A stretch of DNA of 64,000 bases from the NCBI GenBank assembly GCA_944381325.1, contig CALWKS010000001.1:248001-312000 (forward strand). Reading direction: 5' to 3'. A program made the translations under genes and the position numbers. The notes beneath the pieces are model-generated. The model did no database searches and was not told the DNA's origin. It saw only the letters and a list, made by a program, of their open reading frames with translations. This document shows positions 26,001-33,272 of this stretch, one piece after another (the stretch's first letter is position 1; the number at the start of each line of letters is the position of its first letter). This DNA is from an uncultured Christensenellaceae bacterium. Its GTDB lineage: Bacteria; Bacillota; Clostridia; Christensenellales; UBA3700.

Positions 26001-27490
26001 ACGCATCTTGCGTGCAGAACGAAGAAAAGTTCAGAAAATTGTCTGATTTAAGACTTACAACAAGCGATAAGGCGCTCGATTTGCTTTATGCTAATCTGCC
26101 TTATCAGGTGGTGTCTTGCCGTATCAACGGGAGATGCGGCTTTTATCAGGCAGGGGGCGCGATAGGCTTCCGCGACCAGTTGCAGGATTGTCTTGCGCTT
26201 CTGTGGAGCGATCCCGAAAGAGTCAGAGAGCATATTCTGCTTTGTGCAGAAAGGCAGTATATCGAAGGAGACGTTATGCACTGGTGGCATTCTCCCGCCT
26301 TCGGCGTGCGTACCAGGATTACCGACGACAGGTTGTTTTTGCCTTACGTTGCTTGTGAATACGTAGCGTTTACGGGTGACGAATCTATTCTCGAGGAAAA
26401 ATGCGATTATCTCATCGGCGCACCGCTTGACGACATTCAGGAAGCACGGCTCGAACACGGCAGATATGCGGGAGCGCGCGAGACCTTGCTCATGCATCTG
26501 CAAAGGGCGATAGACAGCGCAATCGTTACGGGAGAACACGGGCTTTTGCTCATCGGTGGCGGCGACTGGAACGACGCGCTCAACGAGATAGGTCTGCGCG
26601 GAAGAGGAGAAAGCGTTTGGCTTACCCAGTTCGCAATAGAAGTTATCGAAAAATTCTGCGCATATATAGACGACGACAGCGCAAAACGTTACAGAAAAGT
26701 CGCCGACAAATTGCGCAAAGCTCTTGATAACGCGTATTTCGACGGCAGATGGGCGCGCGCTTTCACCGACAACGGGGAGTGGCTCGGCGTTAAAAAATCA
26801 AAAGCTTGCAAGACAGATCTTATTTGTCAGAGCTGGGCTGAGATAATAGGTGCAGGCACTGAAGATATGAGAAAGAGTGCGATGAAAGCGGCAAAGTCGC
26901 TCGTGGACGAAGAAGCGGGAGCGGTAAAGCTCTTTTCTCCGCCTTTTGACGGCAAGGCGAGATACGGCTATATTTCGTCTTATCCTGAAGGAGTGAGAGA
27001 AAACGGCGGACAGTACACGCACGCCGCGGTGTGGTATCTTCTGGCTTGTAGCAGAGCGGGAGACAAAGCTGAAGCCAACAGAGTGCTGAAGCTGCTCAAT
27101 CCCGCGGTAAGATGTATGGACAGAGAAAAAAACGCTGCTTACAAAGGAGAGCCTTACGTGCTTGCAGGAGACGTATATACCAATACCGACAACGTCGGAC
27201 GTGCAGGCTGGACGTGGTATACAGGCTCTGCGTCATGGCTTTACAAGGTGATAACCGAGGAGATGCTGGGCGTTAAAAAGCGCGGAGATACGCTTGAATT
27301 TTCACCGCCTTTGCTCGATAATGCCCAGGAAGTAAAGCTAGAATACGCTTATAGCGGCACCAAGTATATTATAAGGTTTGAAAACGCAGGCAGTCGCGGA
27401 ATACGCACTGGCGGAGTGAATTATACCAACAGTACTGTTCTTCCGCTTAAAAAAGACAAAGGAGATGTCGAAGTTACGGTTTTGTATTGA
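20003..27490 (+). CDS. giant cyclic beta-1,2-glucan synthase-like protein
   Basis: A 2495-residue membrane protein with the domain plan of NdvB/ChvB, which build cyclic beta-1,2-glucan from UDP-glucose. In order: an N-terminal membrane segment (2-20) and cytoplasmic region; two helices near 365-410; a GT84-like glycosyltransferase with Asp561-Ala-Asp563 and Arg-Trp-Ala-Arg-Gly-Asp (694-699); several helices (about 715-880); a middle cyclising or glycoamylase-like domain with Tyr-Pro-Pro-Asn-Gly-Lys (925-930) and His-Met-Thr-His-His-Gln-Gly-Met (1235-1242); beta-sandwich regions; and a GH94 phosphorylase-like domain with Gly-Gly-Gly-Asp2188-Trp-Asn-Asp. Proteobacterial members reach about 2800 residues. 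No sugar-related neighbours, so the product and its export are unknown. It could instead make linear beta-1,2-glucan. Confidence 0.85.
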   Translation: MFIYIITALSVLAVICLAAIVAQKARKFDYAEYVVGGDRATNIKQLALAMKDVEKVGAVPNVSALLRKIRRAYSVVCAKVKRGDTLYECEKWLYENYRSLTLGVRRSNYKDFATLPHRGEARVLHLATTLATQTYCKLDSKSVAEAVHEFCRYTPLTFDEICALKGAFEVALLKKIAFVANKIRTLEKVKRRAEEDREPDYRFGKKEGYLYFYKAFGKKITEKFLSKNTEINIENVDFAFAGAMTDYASLIANAVRSFKELSDIFSGEFCTSLSPINSYYERDKIYRESDGASKTQYLAATSKLARYFNASEYSVAKGAFDLAARFDRHFGEIIFDYRYDLRAHLKGRYITLLRKKSYAMDKWIYYASVFVLQVLFSLIAGIFLPLVWLRITVSALTFVAAYPPCAYISERVLSFFLPKRPVPRMNYDSVPEEGATAVVVSHYFTSKDQADEAVKSLLALQAVNKDKNVYYFALCDLKESKTEKDEKDDEIINALDKYSGRDNLVIMVRKRVKTGKSYGAYERKRGAVRDFNECMLSGDKGKFSYVSHDFSFKPRYVMLLDADSRMSAGEVKTAINTVLHPLNAKFDLLTFESVYSLSSLKTAYSEKFRQSSGYQCYGDYDDFYFNLCNRAVFCGKGIYDLEAFHEKTSVVIPDGKVLSHDILEGALVNTGSLNLATAEDAPTTFISDVARSKRWARGDILLLPFAGRKYCSDGIYTYVILKNVFSYLAPIATFALWILTLSQGYLTGVISVFFASFSASVASLAIACADADKVKPSFLFAKTVWTLADAVMNVVLLPFYAVNNALVIAGTFFDYVFNSAALLKWKPFAQLQRVKGYGAHAAVVAFSCLAAVAVALAFYINIAVAVYALIYILAVNLLYFAGNEKKHAHISSEDRALLTEYAIKTLSYFGAMGSGYLPCDNIQVYPPNGKSATTSPTNIGYTLLSYVCAAELETASVFRAHSDISAMVSICEELEKWKGHLYNWYDIATRKPVNPFFVSSVDSGNFVAALIVCAEFCRKHNFYGTAARCRKLIEEADFSALTDKNKNQLYIGYNVGAKRYEGHYDLLASEARLTAYVAGCLGGNTSIWKGMSRVQVNSHGNVLASWTGSAFEYLMPQLFLPDVEKSLITSGVKRAVKTFISNKCNNLWGISESGYYAFDGNANYQYKAHGLSSLALRSADDRCVISPYSSVMALSYDTDKTIENLKRLESAGALGDMGFYEALDFTSGKNTVSSHMTHHQGMILCALTNALCENAVKKYFMSYDPMRGGELMLEEPEIPVPVRKHGRRDFVYDKKADVYSIDVEPSEFPDVCLLYGKEYGVVIDDYGCGYSRWRNKDINAFSHNYYKNSGAFGYFICDKEVFSPTFAPLKKGGGSYKARFSSGCAEYFNTKSDCSLKVYTPEVISGEVREYTVTNDSDRLKNYEFVFAERVALSDRREYTSHPAFCDLFVNARFDKETGTVYLRRKPRESTGGFSVAATMLAGGEISCECNRQNLYGRNRDDSNPLFQFGGEAPSLGDVITPCIGLKCAFSLAPGQTRTIAVVVQCAEEERTLESRVQQVIGIDFLGYASHHGQGEDKSTLGKYLSDKETALYTGRLAAKLLYEPYSKSALLARMQDLSPMKFSEKTIILKYDGNAAFTKKAVKSAIACRLLGIDLRLIILYDERESYNSETADEICARSTVSDLRSLPFVSFVDINAYKPEDIKNLTAEAFLVLKEFETKKQGQAVISVRRRSGNITFSQCQLPAVIKCGNGGYDENGDYIVTSRPAAPYSNVVCGKLGGFVATENGGGFAYFFNSQANKLSGWSNDPVADTPFERLLVSDGSSVIRVNKLNEGGFVRHSKGYSEYVSETQRAHYTLRKSIAFDGRAQALILDIKNLTDKNLQLEISYLAEPCGDSSENRADVFCEKAVNDAVKVYNVKTGHSFYLLAKGGAELVTDCVQALSRGINGYNPKRSESAFNNPLCGAVVQLSIKKKTLASVEFFLCDSLETVERVRAEDMYASCVQNEEKFRKLSDLRLTTSDKALDLLYANLPYQVVSCRINGRCGFYQAGGAIGFRDQLQDCLALLWSDPERVREHILLCAERQYIEGDVMHWWHSPAFGVRTRITDDRLFLPYVACEYVAFTGDESILEEKCDYLIGAPLDDIQEARLEHGRYAGARETLLMHLQRAIDSAIVTGEHGLLLIGGGDWNDALNEIGLRGRGESVWLTQFAIEVIEKFCAYIDDDSAKRYRKVADKLRKALDNAYFDGRWARAFTDNGEWLGVKKSKACKTDLICQSWAEIIGAGTEDMRKSAMKAAKSLVDEEAGAVKLFSPPFDGKARYGYISSYPEGVRENGGQYTHAAVWYLLACSRAGDKAEANRVLKLLNPAVRCMDREKNAAYKGEPYVLAGDVYTNTDNVGRAGWTWYTGSASWLYKVITEEMLGVKKRGDTLEFSPPLLDNAQEVKLEYAYSGTKYIIRFENAGSRGIRTGGVNYTNSTVLPLKKDKGDVEVTVLY

Positions 27491-27568
27491 TTTTTATACA
27501 AAGTTATGCCAATGAATGTACTGTAAAAGCAGAAGGCTTGAAATATTAAAGCGTGTATATCAGCGCTC

Positions 27569-27598
27569 TTGACAAAAGCGCCTTGTTATAATTATAAT
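27569..27598 (+). promoter_or_regulatory. sigma-A promoter of rarA
   Basis: TTGACA (27569-27574), 18 bp, TATAAT (27593-27598). The -10 ends eight bases before the rarA ATG (27607), so the transcript would carry at most about two leader bases. GCGCT/AGCGC repeats flank the -35 element (27563-27567 and 27577-27581). Confidence 0.82.
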
Positions 27599-27606
27599 AA
27601 CTGTGT

Positions 27607-28899
27607 ATGGACAGTTTGTTTGATTTTAACGTAAACGCATCAAAGCCGCTCGCTGAGAAAATGCGCCCTACGACTCTTGACGATTTCGTAGGGCAACAGC
27701 ATATTGTCGGCAAGGGAAGTCTGCTCAGAAGAGCAATTCTTGCGGACAAGCTCGGCAGCTGTATTTTTTACGGACCTCCGGGGTGCGGGAAGACTACGCT
27801 CGCGCATATAATCGCTTCGACCACGCACAGCGATTTCGTTCAGCTCAACGCTGTTTCAAGCGGCGTTGCAGACGCGAAAAAGGTGATAGAGGACGCAAAG
27901 AACAGACTTGAGCTTTACGGCACGCGCACATACCTTATGCTTGACGAGTGCCACAGATGGAACAAGGCTCAGTCGGACTGTATGCTTGCGGCTATTGAAC
28001 AGGGATATATCGTATTCATTGGCTCTACTACCGAAAATCCTTACGTCAATATGACGCGCGCGATCGTTTCGCGTTGCAGGGTCTTCGAATTCAAAAGACT
28101 GACTGAAGAAGACGTGAAAAGCGCTATGCTCCGCGCGATTTCAGATAAAAAGAACGGGCTCGGCAATTACGATCTCGACGTTGAAGAAAAAGCGCTCGAT
28201 CATCTTGTCTGGGCGTCGGACGGAGATCTGCGCACTGCGCTCAACGCTCTCGAACTTGCCGTTATGACTACAAATCCCGATAGGGACGGCAGGATAAAAA
28301 TCGATCTTGAAACAGCTCAGCAGTCCATTCAGAAAAAAGCACTCAGTATTGACGAAAGCTCGTATTACGATATGCTTTCCGCATTCTGCAAATCTTTGAG
28401 AGGAAGCGACAGCGACGCGGCGCTTTATTGGGCTGAAAGGCTCATTCAGGCAGGTTGCGACCCGTTGCTTATCGCAAGAAGAACTCTCGTTCACAGCAGT
28501 GAGGACGTAGGTATGGCTGACCCTATGGCGCTTGTCGTTGCAAACGCCGCGGTAGAGGCATACAAAAACCTTGGTATGCCCGAAGGCAAGATCCCGCTTT
28601 ACAACGCTATCATTTACGTATGCGAGGCAAGCAAGTCCAACAGCGTTATAACGGCGCTCGAAGGAGCTGAAAAACTCGTCAGCGAGAACAAGGACGACAA
28701 CGTGCCGCCTTATCTCAGGGACACGCATTATCATACAGATAAGGTGTCGGGCTATAAATACGTACACGACTACGGCGGCTGGGTGGAGCAGACCTATCTG
28801 CCTGAATCGATAAAAGACGTTCAGCTTTATAAACCGTCGAAAAACGGAAAAGAGAAAGATCTCGTTCGCGCAAAAGTAATCAGGGCGAACAAAGGATAA
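27607..28899 (+). CDS. rarA: replication-associated recombination protein A (RarA/MgsA)
   Basis: AAA+ ATPase related to clamp loaders and RuvB, acting at stalled replication forks. It has 430 residues. The Walker A loop is Gly56-Pro-Pro-Gly-Cys-Gly-Lys62-Thr-Thr. Walker B is Leu-Asp-Glu-Cys-His near residue 111, followed by the sensor-1 Gly-Ser-Thr-Thr-Glu-Asn-Pro block. The C-terminal half contains the family's Ser-Glu-Asp-Val-Gly-Met-Ala motif near residue 298. The start lacks a Shine-Dalgarno and sits just after the -10. The ABC transporter ATPase gene follows after three bases. Confidence 0.95.
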   Translation: MDSLFDFNVNASKPLAEKMRPTTLDDFVGQQHIVGKGSLLRRAILADKLGSCIFYGPPGCGKTTLAHIIASTTHSDFVQLNAVSSGVADAKKVIEDAKNRLELYGTRTYLMLDECHRWNKAQSDCMLAAIEQGYIVFIGSTTENPYVNMTRAIVSRCRVFEFKRLTEEDVKSAMLRAISDKKNGLGNYDLDVEEKALDHLVWASDGDLRTALNALELAVMTTNPDRDGRIKIDLETAQQSIQKKALSIDESSYYDMLSAFCKSLRGSDSDAALYWAERLIQAGCDPLLIARRTLVHSSEDVGMADPMALVVANAAVEAYKNLGMPEGKIPLYNAIIYVCEASKSNSVITALEGAEKLVSENKDDNVPPYLRDTHYHTDKVSGYKYVHDYGGWVEQTYLPESIKDVQLYKPSKNGKEKDLVRAKVIRANKG

Positions 28900-28902
28900 A
28901 TT

Positions 28903-29655
28903 ATGCTTGAAATAACCAATCTTGTAAAAAAATACAGAAACAGCGATAAATTCGCGGTAAACGACGTTTCTTTCACCGTAGGCGAAGGGGAAGTCTTCGG
29001 CTTTCTCGGACCAAACGGAGCGGGTAAGTCAACGACTATAAAGTGTGCTTGCGGAATTCTGCCTTTTGATTCGGGCAGCATAAGGATATGCGGACACAAT
29101 ATAAAAGACAATGCTATCGCCGCAAAGAAAAATATAGGTTACGTATCAGACAACCATGCGCTTTACGACAGACTTACTGCGAGGGAATATCTCAATTTCA
29201 TCTGCGACGTTTACGGCGTAGGTCAGAATGACCGCAAGGCGCGCGCAGACAAATATCTGTCGCTTTTCGGGCTGACAGACGCATACGACTCTCCGATACG
29301 TTCTTACTCTCACGGTATGAAGCAGAAGATCTGCGTTATCGGCGCGCTCATTCACAACCCTAAATTGTGGATACTCGACGAGCCTATGACAGGTCTTGAC
29401 CCTAAATCCGCTTATGAGCTGAAAGAGCTTATGAAAGAGCATTGTAAAGAAGGCAACAGCGTTTTCTTCAGTTCTCACGTGCTCGAAGTCGTAGAAAAAG
29501 TATGCGACAAAGTTGCGATCATAGACGGCGGAAAACTGGTTACTTCATTCGATATCGCTGATCTCAGGACGATGAAAGACAATAAGTCGCTTGAGGACGT
29601 CTTCCTGTCTCTGACAGAGGACAAACCCGTTGACGGAGAGGTTAAATTCGACTGA
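28903..29655 (+). CDS. ABC transporter ATP-binding protein
   Basis: Nucleotide-binding subunit of an ABC-2-type exporter, 250 residues. Walker A is Gly36-Pro-Asn-Gly-Ala-Gly-Lys42-Ser-Thr. The signature region is Ser136-His-Gly-Met-Lys, the SHGM variant common in ABC-2 and bacteriocin-type exporters in place of Leu-Ser-Gly-Gly-Gln. Walker B is Leu-Trp-Ile-Leu-Asp-Glu-Pro near residue 158. It overlaps neither neighbour: three bases after rarA and one base before the permease gene. The substrate is unknown. Confidence 0.93.
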   Translation: MLEITNLVKKYRNSDKFAVNDVSFTVGEGEVFGFLGPNGAGKSTTIKCACGILPFDSGSIRICGHNIKDNAIAAKKNIGYVSDNHALYDRLTAREYLNFICDVYGVGQNDRKARADKYLSLFGLTDAYDSPIRSYSHGMKQKICVIGALIHNPKLWILDEPMTGLDPKSAYELKELMKEHCKEGNSVFFSSHVLEVVEKVCDKVAIIDGGKLVTSFDIADLRTMKDNKSLEDVFLSLTEDKPVDGEVKFD

Positions 29656-29656
29656 T

Positions 29657-31366
29657 ATGAAGCAATTTTTTACGCTTTTCAAGCTGAATTTCAGATATTA
29701 CACTTTGCCTGACTTGTCTGACGGCAAATCACGCAAAAAATATATCGGTCTGCTGATATTGCTGGGACTGTGTTTTATTCTGCCGATAGCGGGACTGTTC
29801 ATGACCCTTTACGCTACTGCAACGCTTGCGTTCACTCAGGGCGGAACAGTTGAAATGCTTTCAGGCATTTTCTGCATTTCGCAGATATCGGTTTTGTTCC
29901 TCAGCGCGTTTTCTTACATATCTTCGATGTTCTTTGCCAAGGACAACGAGATAATGCTCAATCTCCCCGTGCCGCAGATCACCGTGTTTTTAAGCAAGCT
30001 TCTCGTTTGTTACGTAAACGAGTTGCTTATATCCACGATAGTAGTTTTGCCTGCGTCTGTGATCACTGCAATCGCGGCGGCTCAGGCAGGGGTAACTCTC
30101 GGCGTGCAGTTCTATCTGTTAATACCGGTAGCGGTGATTCTTCTGCCGCTTCTGCCGATGCTTTTGTTGTCGATAATCTCTTTTCCGATAGCGATCGTAA
30201 TACAGAAACTTAGTAAAAGACCCGTTTTGGGGGCGATAATCCAGGCAGTTTTCCTCATTGCTTTTATTGCGGGAGTGTATTATCTTTCTTATTCTGCGTC
30301 ATATTCTGCAGGAAACGGCGAAGCTCTCAATATTGCTCAGATATTTGCGCCTATGGCGAAAGTAAACGTGTTTACGACAATGCTGTCAAAGGCAATGTTC
30401 GGGCAGAATACCTTGGGCAATTTCTTTGCGTTCCTCGGGTCGACGGCAGGATTTACGATCGTATCTTGCGGACTTTCAGTACTTTTCTATAAGAGAGCGC
30501 TTCAGTCAAGCACAGAAGGGACGGGATCTGCAAAAAAGAAAGCTGTAAAAGAGGAAAGACCTCAGGGCGTGAAAGCTCCCGTAAAGTCTTTCATTATCTC
30601 AGACGTGAAATATCTGATGAGAGAAAGCGCAGTTACGGTAAACACAATTCTTTCTCTCGTCATGCCTGCGCTTCTTGTTTTCCTTTGCACGTATATGACG
30701 ACATCGTCTATCGAATCTTCGATGCAGGCGGCGCAGGAAGCGGGAAGCGAAGCCGAGGGTGCGGCTGCTGCAGGATTTATTTCTACGCCTTATCTTTCGC
30801 TTGCTTTGTCTGTAATGATGGCAGGCTGGTTCTGCTCGGGCACGAATCTGTTCTCGACGGTAGGCTTCAGCCTGGAGCGCGAAAACTTTGCGATAATGAA
30901 GAGCCTTCCGCTTGAATTCAATAAAATTTACTACGCAAAACTAGGCGCGGCTACAGTTGTGACCGTCATTTCAACTGTCATCGCTTCAGTCGTAACAGTT
31001 GTTATAAGCAAACTCACCGTATGGGATTTTATTCTTATGGCGGTGCTTCTGTCCGTGTACGGCGCGGCAGTCAACGCTTTTGCTCTGATAAGAGACCTTA
31101 AGGCGCCGCGTCTGAACTGGATGACGGTAAAAGAACTTACAAAAAACAACTTTCACACGCTTGTGCCGATGCTGATATCCATTGCTGGTATTCTTCCCGT
31201 AATAATCGTTGCTTTCGTTGCTGCGTTCATGGAGCCGCTCAGCGATCTGGCGCGTTCTGCGATGATATGGGGCACGTTTGCGCTCGTGGACGTTGTTTTC
31301 GTGCTTTTGTTTATCTTCAGGTCGGGAGACAGAGCAATAAAATATTTTGAGGGGTGTGAGTGCTGA
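29657..31366 (+). CDS. ABC-2-type transporter permease
   Basis: Partner membrane subunit of the ATPase just upstream. It has 569 residues from ATG 29657, with about twelve hydrophobic helices in two blocks separated by a basic cytoplasmic loop (about 290-315, Lys-Lys-Lys-Ala and Glu-Glu-Arg-Pro). A Gly/Ala/Glu-rich external loop lies near 360-378. It resembles large permeases of the putative ABC exporter type found in Clostridia. The substrate cannot be inferred and no regulator or resistance gene is nearby. The stop overlaps the ruvX start by one base. Confidence 0.85.
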   Translation: MKQFFTLFKLNFRYYTLPDLSDGKSRKKYIGLLILLGLCFILPIAGLFMTLYATATLAFTQGGTVEMLSGIFCISQISVLFLSAFSYISSMFFAKDNEIMLNLPVPQITVFLSKLLVCYVNELLISTIVVLPASVITAIAAAQAGVTLGVQFYLLIPVAVILLPLLPMLLLSIISFPIAIVIQKLSKRPVLGAIIQAVFLIAFIAGVYYLSYSASYSAGNGEALNIAQIFAPMAKVNVFTTMLSKAMFGQNTLGNFFAFLGSTAGFTIVSCGLSVLFYKRALQSSTEGTGSAKKKAVKEERPQGVKAPVKSFIISDVKYLMRESAVTVNTILSLVMPALLVFLCTYMTTSSIESSMQAAQEAGSEAEGAAAAGFISTPYLSLALSVMMAGWFCSGTNLFSTVGFSLERENFAIMKSLPLEFNKIYYAKLGAATVVTVISTVIASVVTVVISKLTVWDFILMAVLLSVYGAAVNAFALIRDLKAPRLNWMTVKELTKNNFHTLVPMLISIAGILPVIIVAFVAAFMEPLSDLARSAMIWGTFALVDVVFVLLFIFRSGDRAIKYFEGCEC

Positions 31367-31773
31367 TGAGACATCTTTGCATAGATCTCGGAGACGTGAG
31401 AATAGGTCTGGCGACAAGCGACAGCATGGGTATATGTGCCACAGGACTCGAGACATACAGGCGCGTTGAGCCTGAAAAGGATCTCGCTTACATAGCCGAT
31501 ATAGTAAAAAGAGAGAATATCGGCAGAGTGGTTATCGGTCTTCCCGTAAATATGGACGGAACGAGCGGAGAAAGAGTTGAGAAGGCGAGGGCTTTCGGAG
31601 ACGCGCTATCTCAGCTTGTAAGCGCAGAAATAGCTTATCAGGACGAGAGACTTTCAACCGTTGCCGGAGAGAGAATGCTTATTGAAGCGGGTATGCGCCG
31701 CGACAAAAGAAAAAAAGTCATCGATAAGATTGCCGCAACTATAATTTTGCAGACTTATCTCGATTCACATTGA
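31366..31773 (+). CDS. ruvX: RuvX/YqgF family Holliday junction resolvase-like nuclease
   Basis: RNase H-fold protein of 135 residues. YqgF homologues act in 16S rRNA 5' end maturation and were first proposed as Holliday junction resolvases. The N-terminal Leu-Cys-Ile-Asp-Leu-Gly-Asp-Val-Arg-Ile-Gly motif carries the first catalytic aspartate. Gly-Leu-Pro-Val-Asn-Met-Asp-Gly near residue 56 and Asp-Glu-Arg-Leu-Ser-Thr near residue 93 complete the active site. ATG 31366 overlaps the permease stop (TGATG) and is preferred over GTG 31360. The DUF1292 gene follows, as in Bacillus. Confidence 0.94.
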   Translation: MRHLCIDLGDVRIGLATSDSMGICATGLETYRRVEPEKDLAYIADIVKRENIGRVVIGLPVNMDGTSGERVEKARAFGDALSQLVSAEIAYQDERLSTVAGERMLIEAGMRRDKRKKVIDKIAATIILQTYLDSH

Positions 31774-31792
31774 AATTTACCGCGCGAAAACA

Positions 31793-31821
31793 TTGAAAAT
31801 CGCGGAGAAATTTATTATAAT
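31793..31821 (+). promoter_or_regulatory. sigma-A promoter of the DUF1292 gene
   Basis: TTGAAA (31793-31798), 17 bp, TATAAT (31816-31821). It leaves a leader of about 25 nt with AAAAGGAGA before ATG 31853. Confidence 0.82.
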
Positions 31822-31852
31822 ACACAAGGTCAAACCAAAAGGAGACGATTGT

Positions 31853-32266
31853 ATGAGCAAGAAAAAAGACGAAATAATGGACGATGAAATCGAATTTCTG
31901 GATGAGCCGGAAATCGTAGTTCTCAAGGGCGCTGACGGTCAGCAGGTTGAACTCAATCTGCTTGCAGAAATCGACTACGGCGACGCTGTATACGCAATTC
32001 TTCAGCCTTCCGATCTCAAAGATATGCAGGAAGACGAAGTTTTCGTTTTCGAAGTTGAGGAAAACGAAAGCGGAGAGCGCAATTACCGCCCCGTGGAAGA
32101 CAAAGAGTTCGCTCAGACCGTTATAGACGATTATAACGAGCTGAGAGACGGATGCGACTGCGATTGCGATGATTGCGACGGAGACTGCGATTGTTGCGAA
32201 TGCGAAGGTTGCGACGACGAATGCGAGCACCTTGCAGACTGCGACAAGGACTGCAAAAAGAAATAA
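31853..32266 (+). CDS. DUF1292 (YrzB-like) protein with cysteine/aspartate-rich tail
   Basis: It has 137 residues. The first 100 match the acidic DUF1292 domain (Ile-Glu-Phe-Leu-Asp ... Tyr-Ala-Ile-Leu-Gln-Pro ... Val-Phe-Val-Phe-Glu-Val), a small family of unknown function usually next to ruvX. Residues from about 100 on are unusual: 12 cysteines within about 35 positions, mostly as Cys-Asp or Cys-Glu steps, with one histidine and a basic end (Lys-Lys-Lys). Metal binding is plausible but is inference. The tail is encoded by a GAT/TGC-rich near-repeat, suggesting recent expansion. Confidence 0.85.
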   Translation: MSKKKDEIMDDEIEFLDEPEIVVLKGADGQQVELNLLAEIDYGDAVYAILQPSDLKDMQEDEVFVFEVEENESGERNYRPVEDKEFAQTVIDDYNELRDGCDCDCDDCDGDCDCCECEGCDDECEHLADCDKDCKKK

Positions 32267-32336
32267 ATATTTATCGCGCTTGATATAAAGAATGACGACT
32301 GCGGAGAAATTTTTCAAAAAACAGCCGTCTATTCGT

Positions 32337-32365
32337 TTGCTTTATATATTTTAGTGTGATACAAT
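32337..32365 (+). promoter_or_regulatory. sigma-A promoter of rpsB-tsf
   Basis: TTGCTT (32337-32342), 17 bp, TACAAT (32360-32365). The predicted start near 32372 leaves a structured leader of about 93 nt. Confidence 0.75.
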
Positions 32366-32371
32366 TCTAAA

Positions 32372-32464
32372 GGCAAAAAAATCACCCTCGGTCAGCAAAG
32401 GGCATCCTGCTGTAAAAAGTAGTTCCTGAGCGAAAGCCGTGGGGAAGAAAAAAGGAGAATAAAA
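32372..32464 (+). promoter_or_regulatory. structured mRNA leader of rpsB
   Basis: CCCTCGG (32385-32391) can pair with CCGTGGG (32437-32443) apart from one T-T mismatch, enclosing a hairpin (32393-32412: CAGC..AGG / CCT..GCTG) and a GCGAAAGC mini-hairpin. AAAAAGGAG follows. The layout resembles autoregulatory ribosomal protein leaders, but no named family was recognised. Confidence 0.45.
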
Positions 32465-33256
32465 ATGGCAGTAGTAACAATGAAAGGCCTGCTCGAAGCA
32501 GGCGTACACTTCGGTCACCAGACCAAGAAATGGAACCCCAAGATGGCTAAGTACATCTACTCGGCGCGCAACGATATTTATATAATCGATCTGCAGATTT
32601 CCGTCGAGCACGTTGAAAAGGCTTACGCTTTTGTACGCGACATCGCTAAGCAGGGCAAATCAATACTGTTCGTCGGCACCAAGAAGCAGGCTCAGGACGC
32701 TATCAGAGACGAAGCAGTCCGTTGCGGTATGTTCTACATGAACAAGAGATGGCCCGGCGGCACTCTGACCAACTTCAAGACGATGAGAAGCAGAATCGAC
32801 CGTCTGAACAAGATCAATCAGATGGAAATCATGGGCGAATTCGAACTTCTTCCCAAGAAAGAAGTTGCAGGTCTCAAGAAAGAGAAAGAGAAGCTCGAAG
32901 AAGTATTCGGCGGTATCAAGAATATGAGCAACCTTCCCGGCGCTATGTTCGTAGTTGACATCAACAACGAAGAAATCGCTGTAAAGGAAGCAAGAAAGCT
33001 GGGTATCCCCGTCGTAGGTCTCGTTGACACCAACTGCGACCCCGATATGGTTGACTACGTAATCCCCGGCAACGACGACGCTATCCGCGCTATCAAACTG
33101 ATCGCAAGCATTATGGCAAACGCAGTTATCGAAGCAAACGAGGGTATCGCTTACAGCGTTGAGGACGAAGAAGAAGACGCAAAGGCTATCAGCGAAGAAG
33201 CTGTTGAAAGCGAAAACGTAGGCGAAGAGGCTGTCGCTCCCGCAACCGAAGAGTAA
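32465..33256 (+). CDS. rpsB: 30S ribosomal protein S2
   Basis: Small-subunit protein needed for S1 recruitment and 30S function. It has 263 residues. Family blocks are clear: [10 protein letters not shown] near residue 10, [15 protein letters not shown] near residue 97, and [12 protein letters not shown] near residue 194. The C-terminal 30 residues form a Glu/Ala-rich acidic tail. AAAGGAG precedes ATG. It is cotranscribed with tsf 16 bases downstream, the standard arrangement. Confidence 0.98.
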   Translation: MAVVTMKGLLEAGVHFGHQTKKWNPKMAKYIYSARNDIYIIDLQISVEHVEKAYAFVRDIAKQGKSILFVGTKKQAQDAIRDEAVRCGMFYMNKRWPGGTLTNFKTMRSRIDRLNKINQMEIMGEFELLPKKEVAGLKKEKEKLEEVFGGIKNMSNLPGAMFVVDINNEEIAVKEARKLGIPVVGLVDTNCDPDMVDYVIPGNDDAIRAIKLIASIMANAVIEANEGIAYSVEDEEEDAKAISEEAVESENVGEEAVAPATEE

Positions 33257-33272
33257 TCAAAGGAGAAATAAT

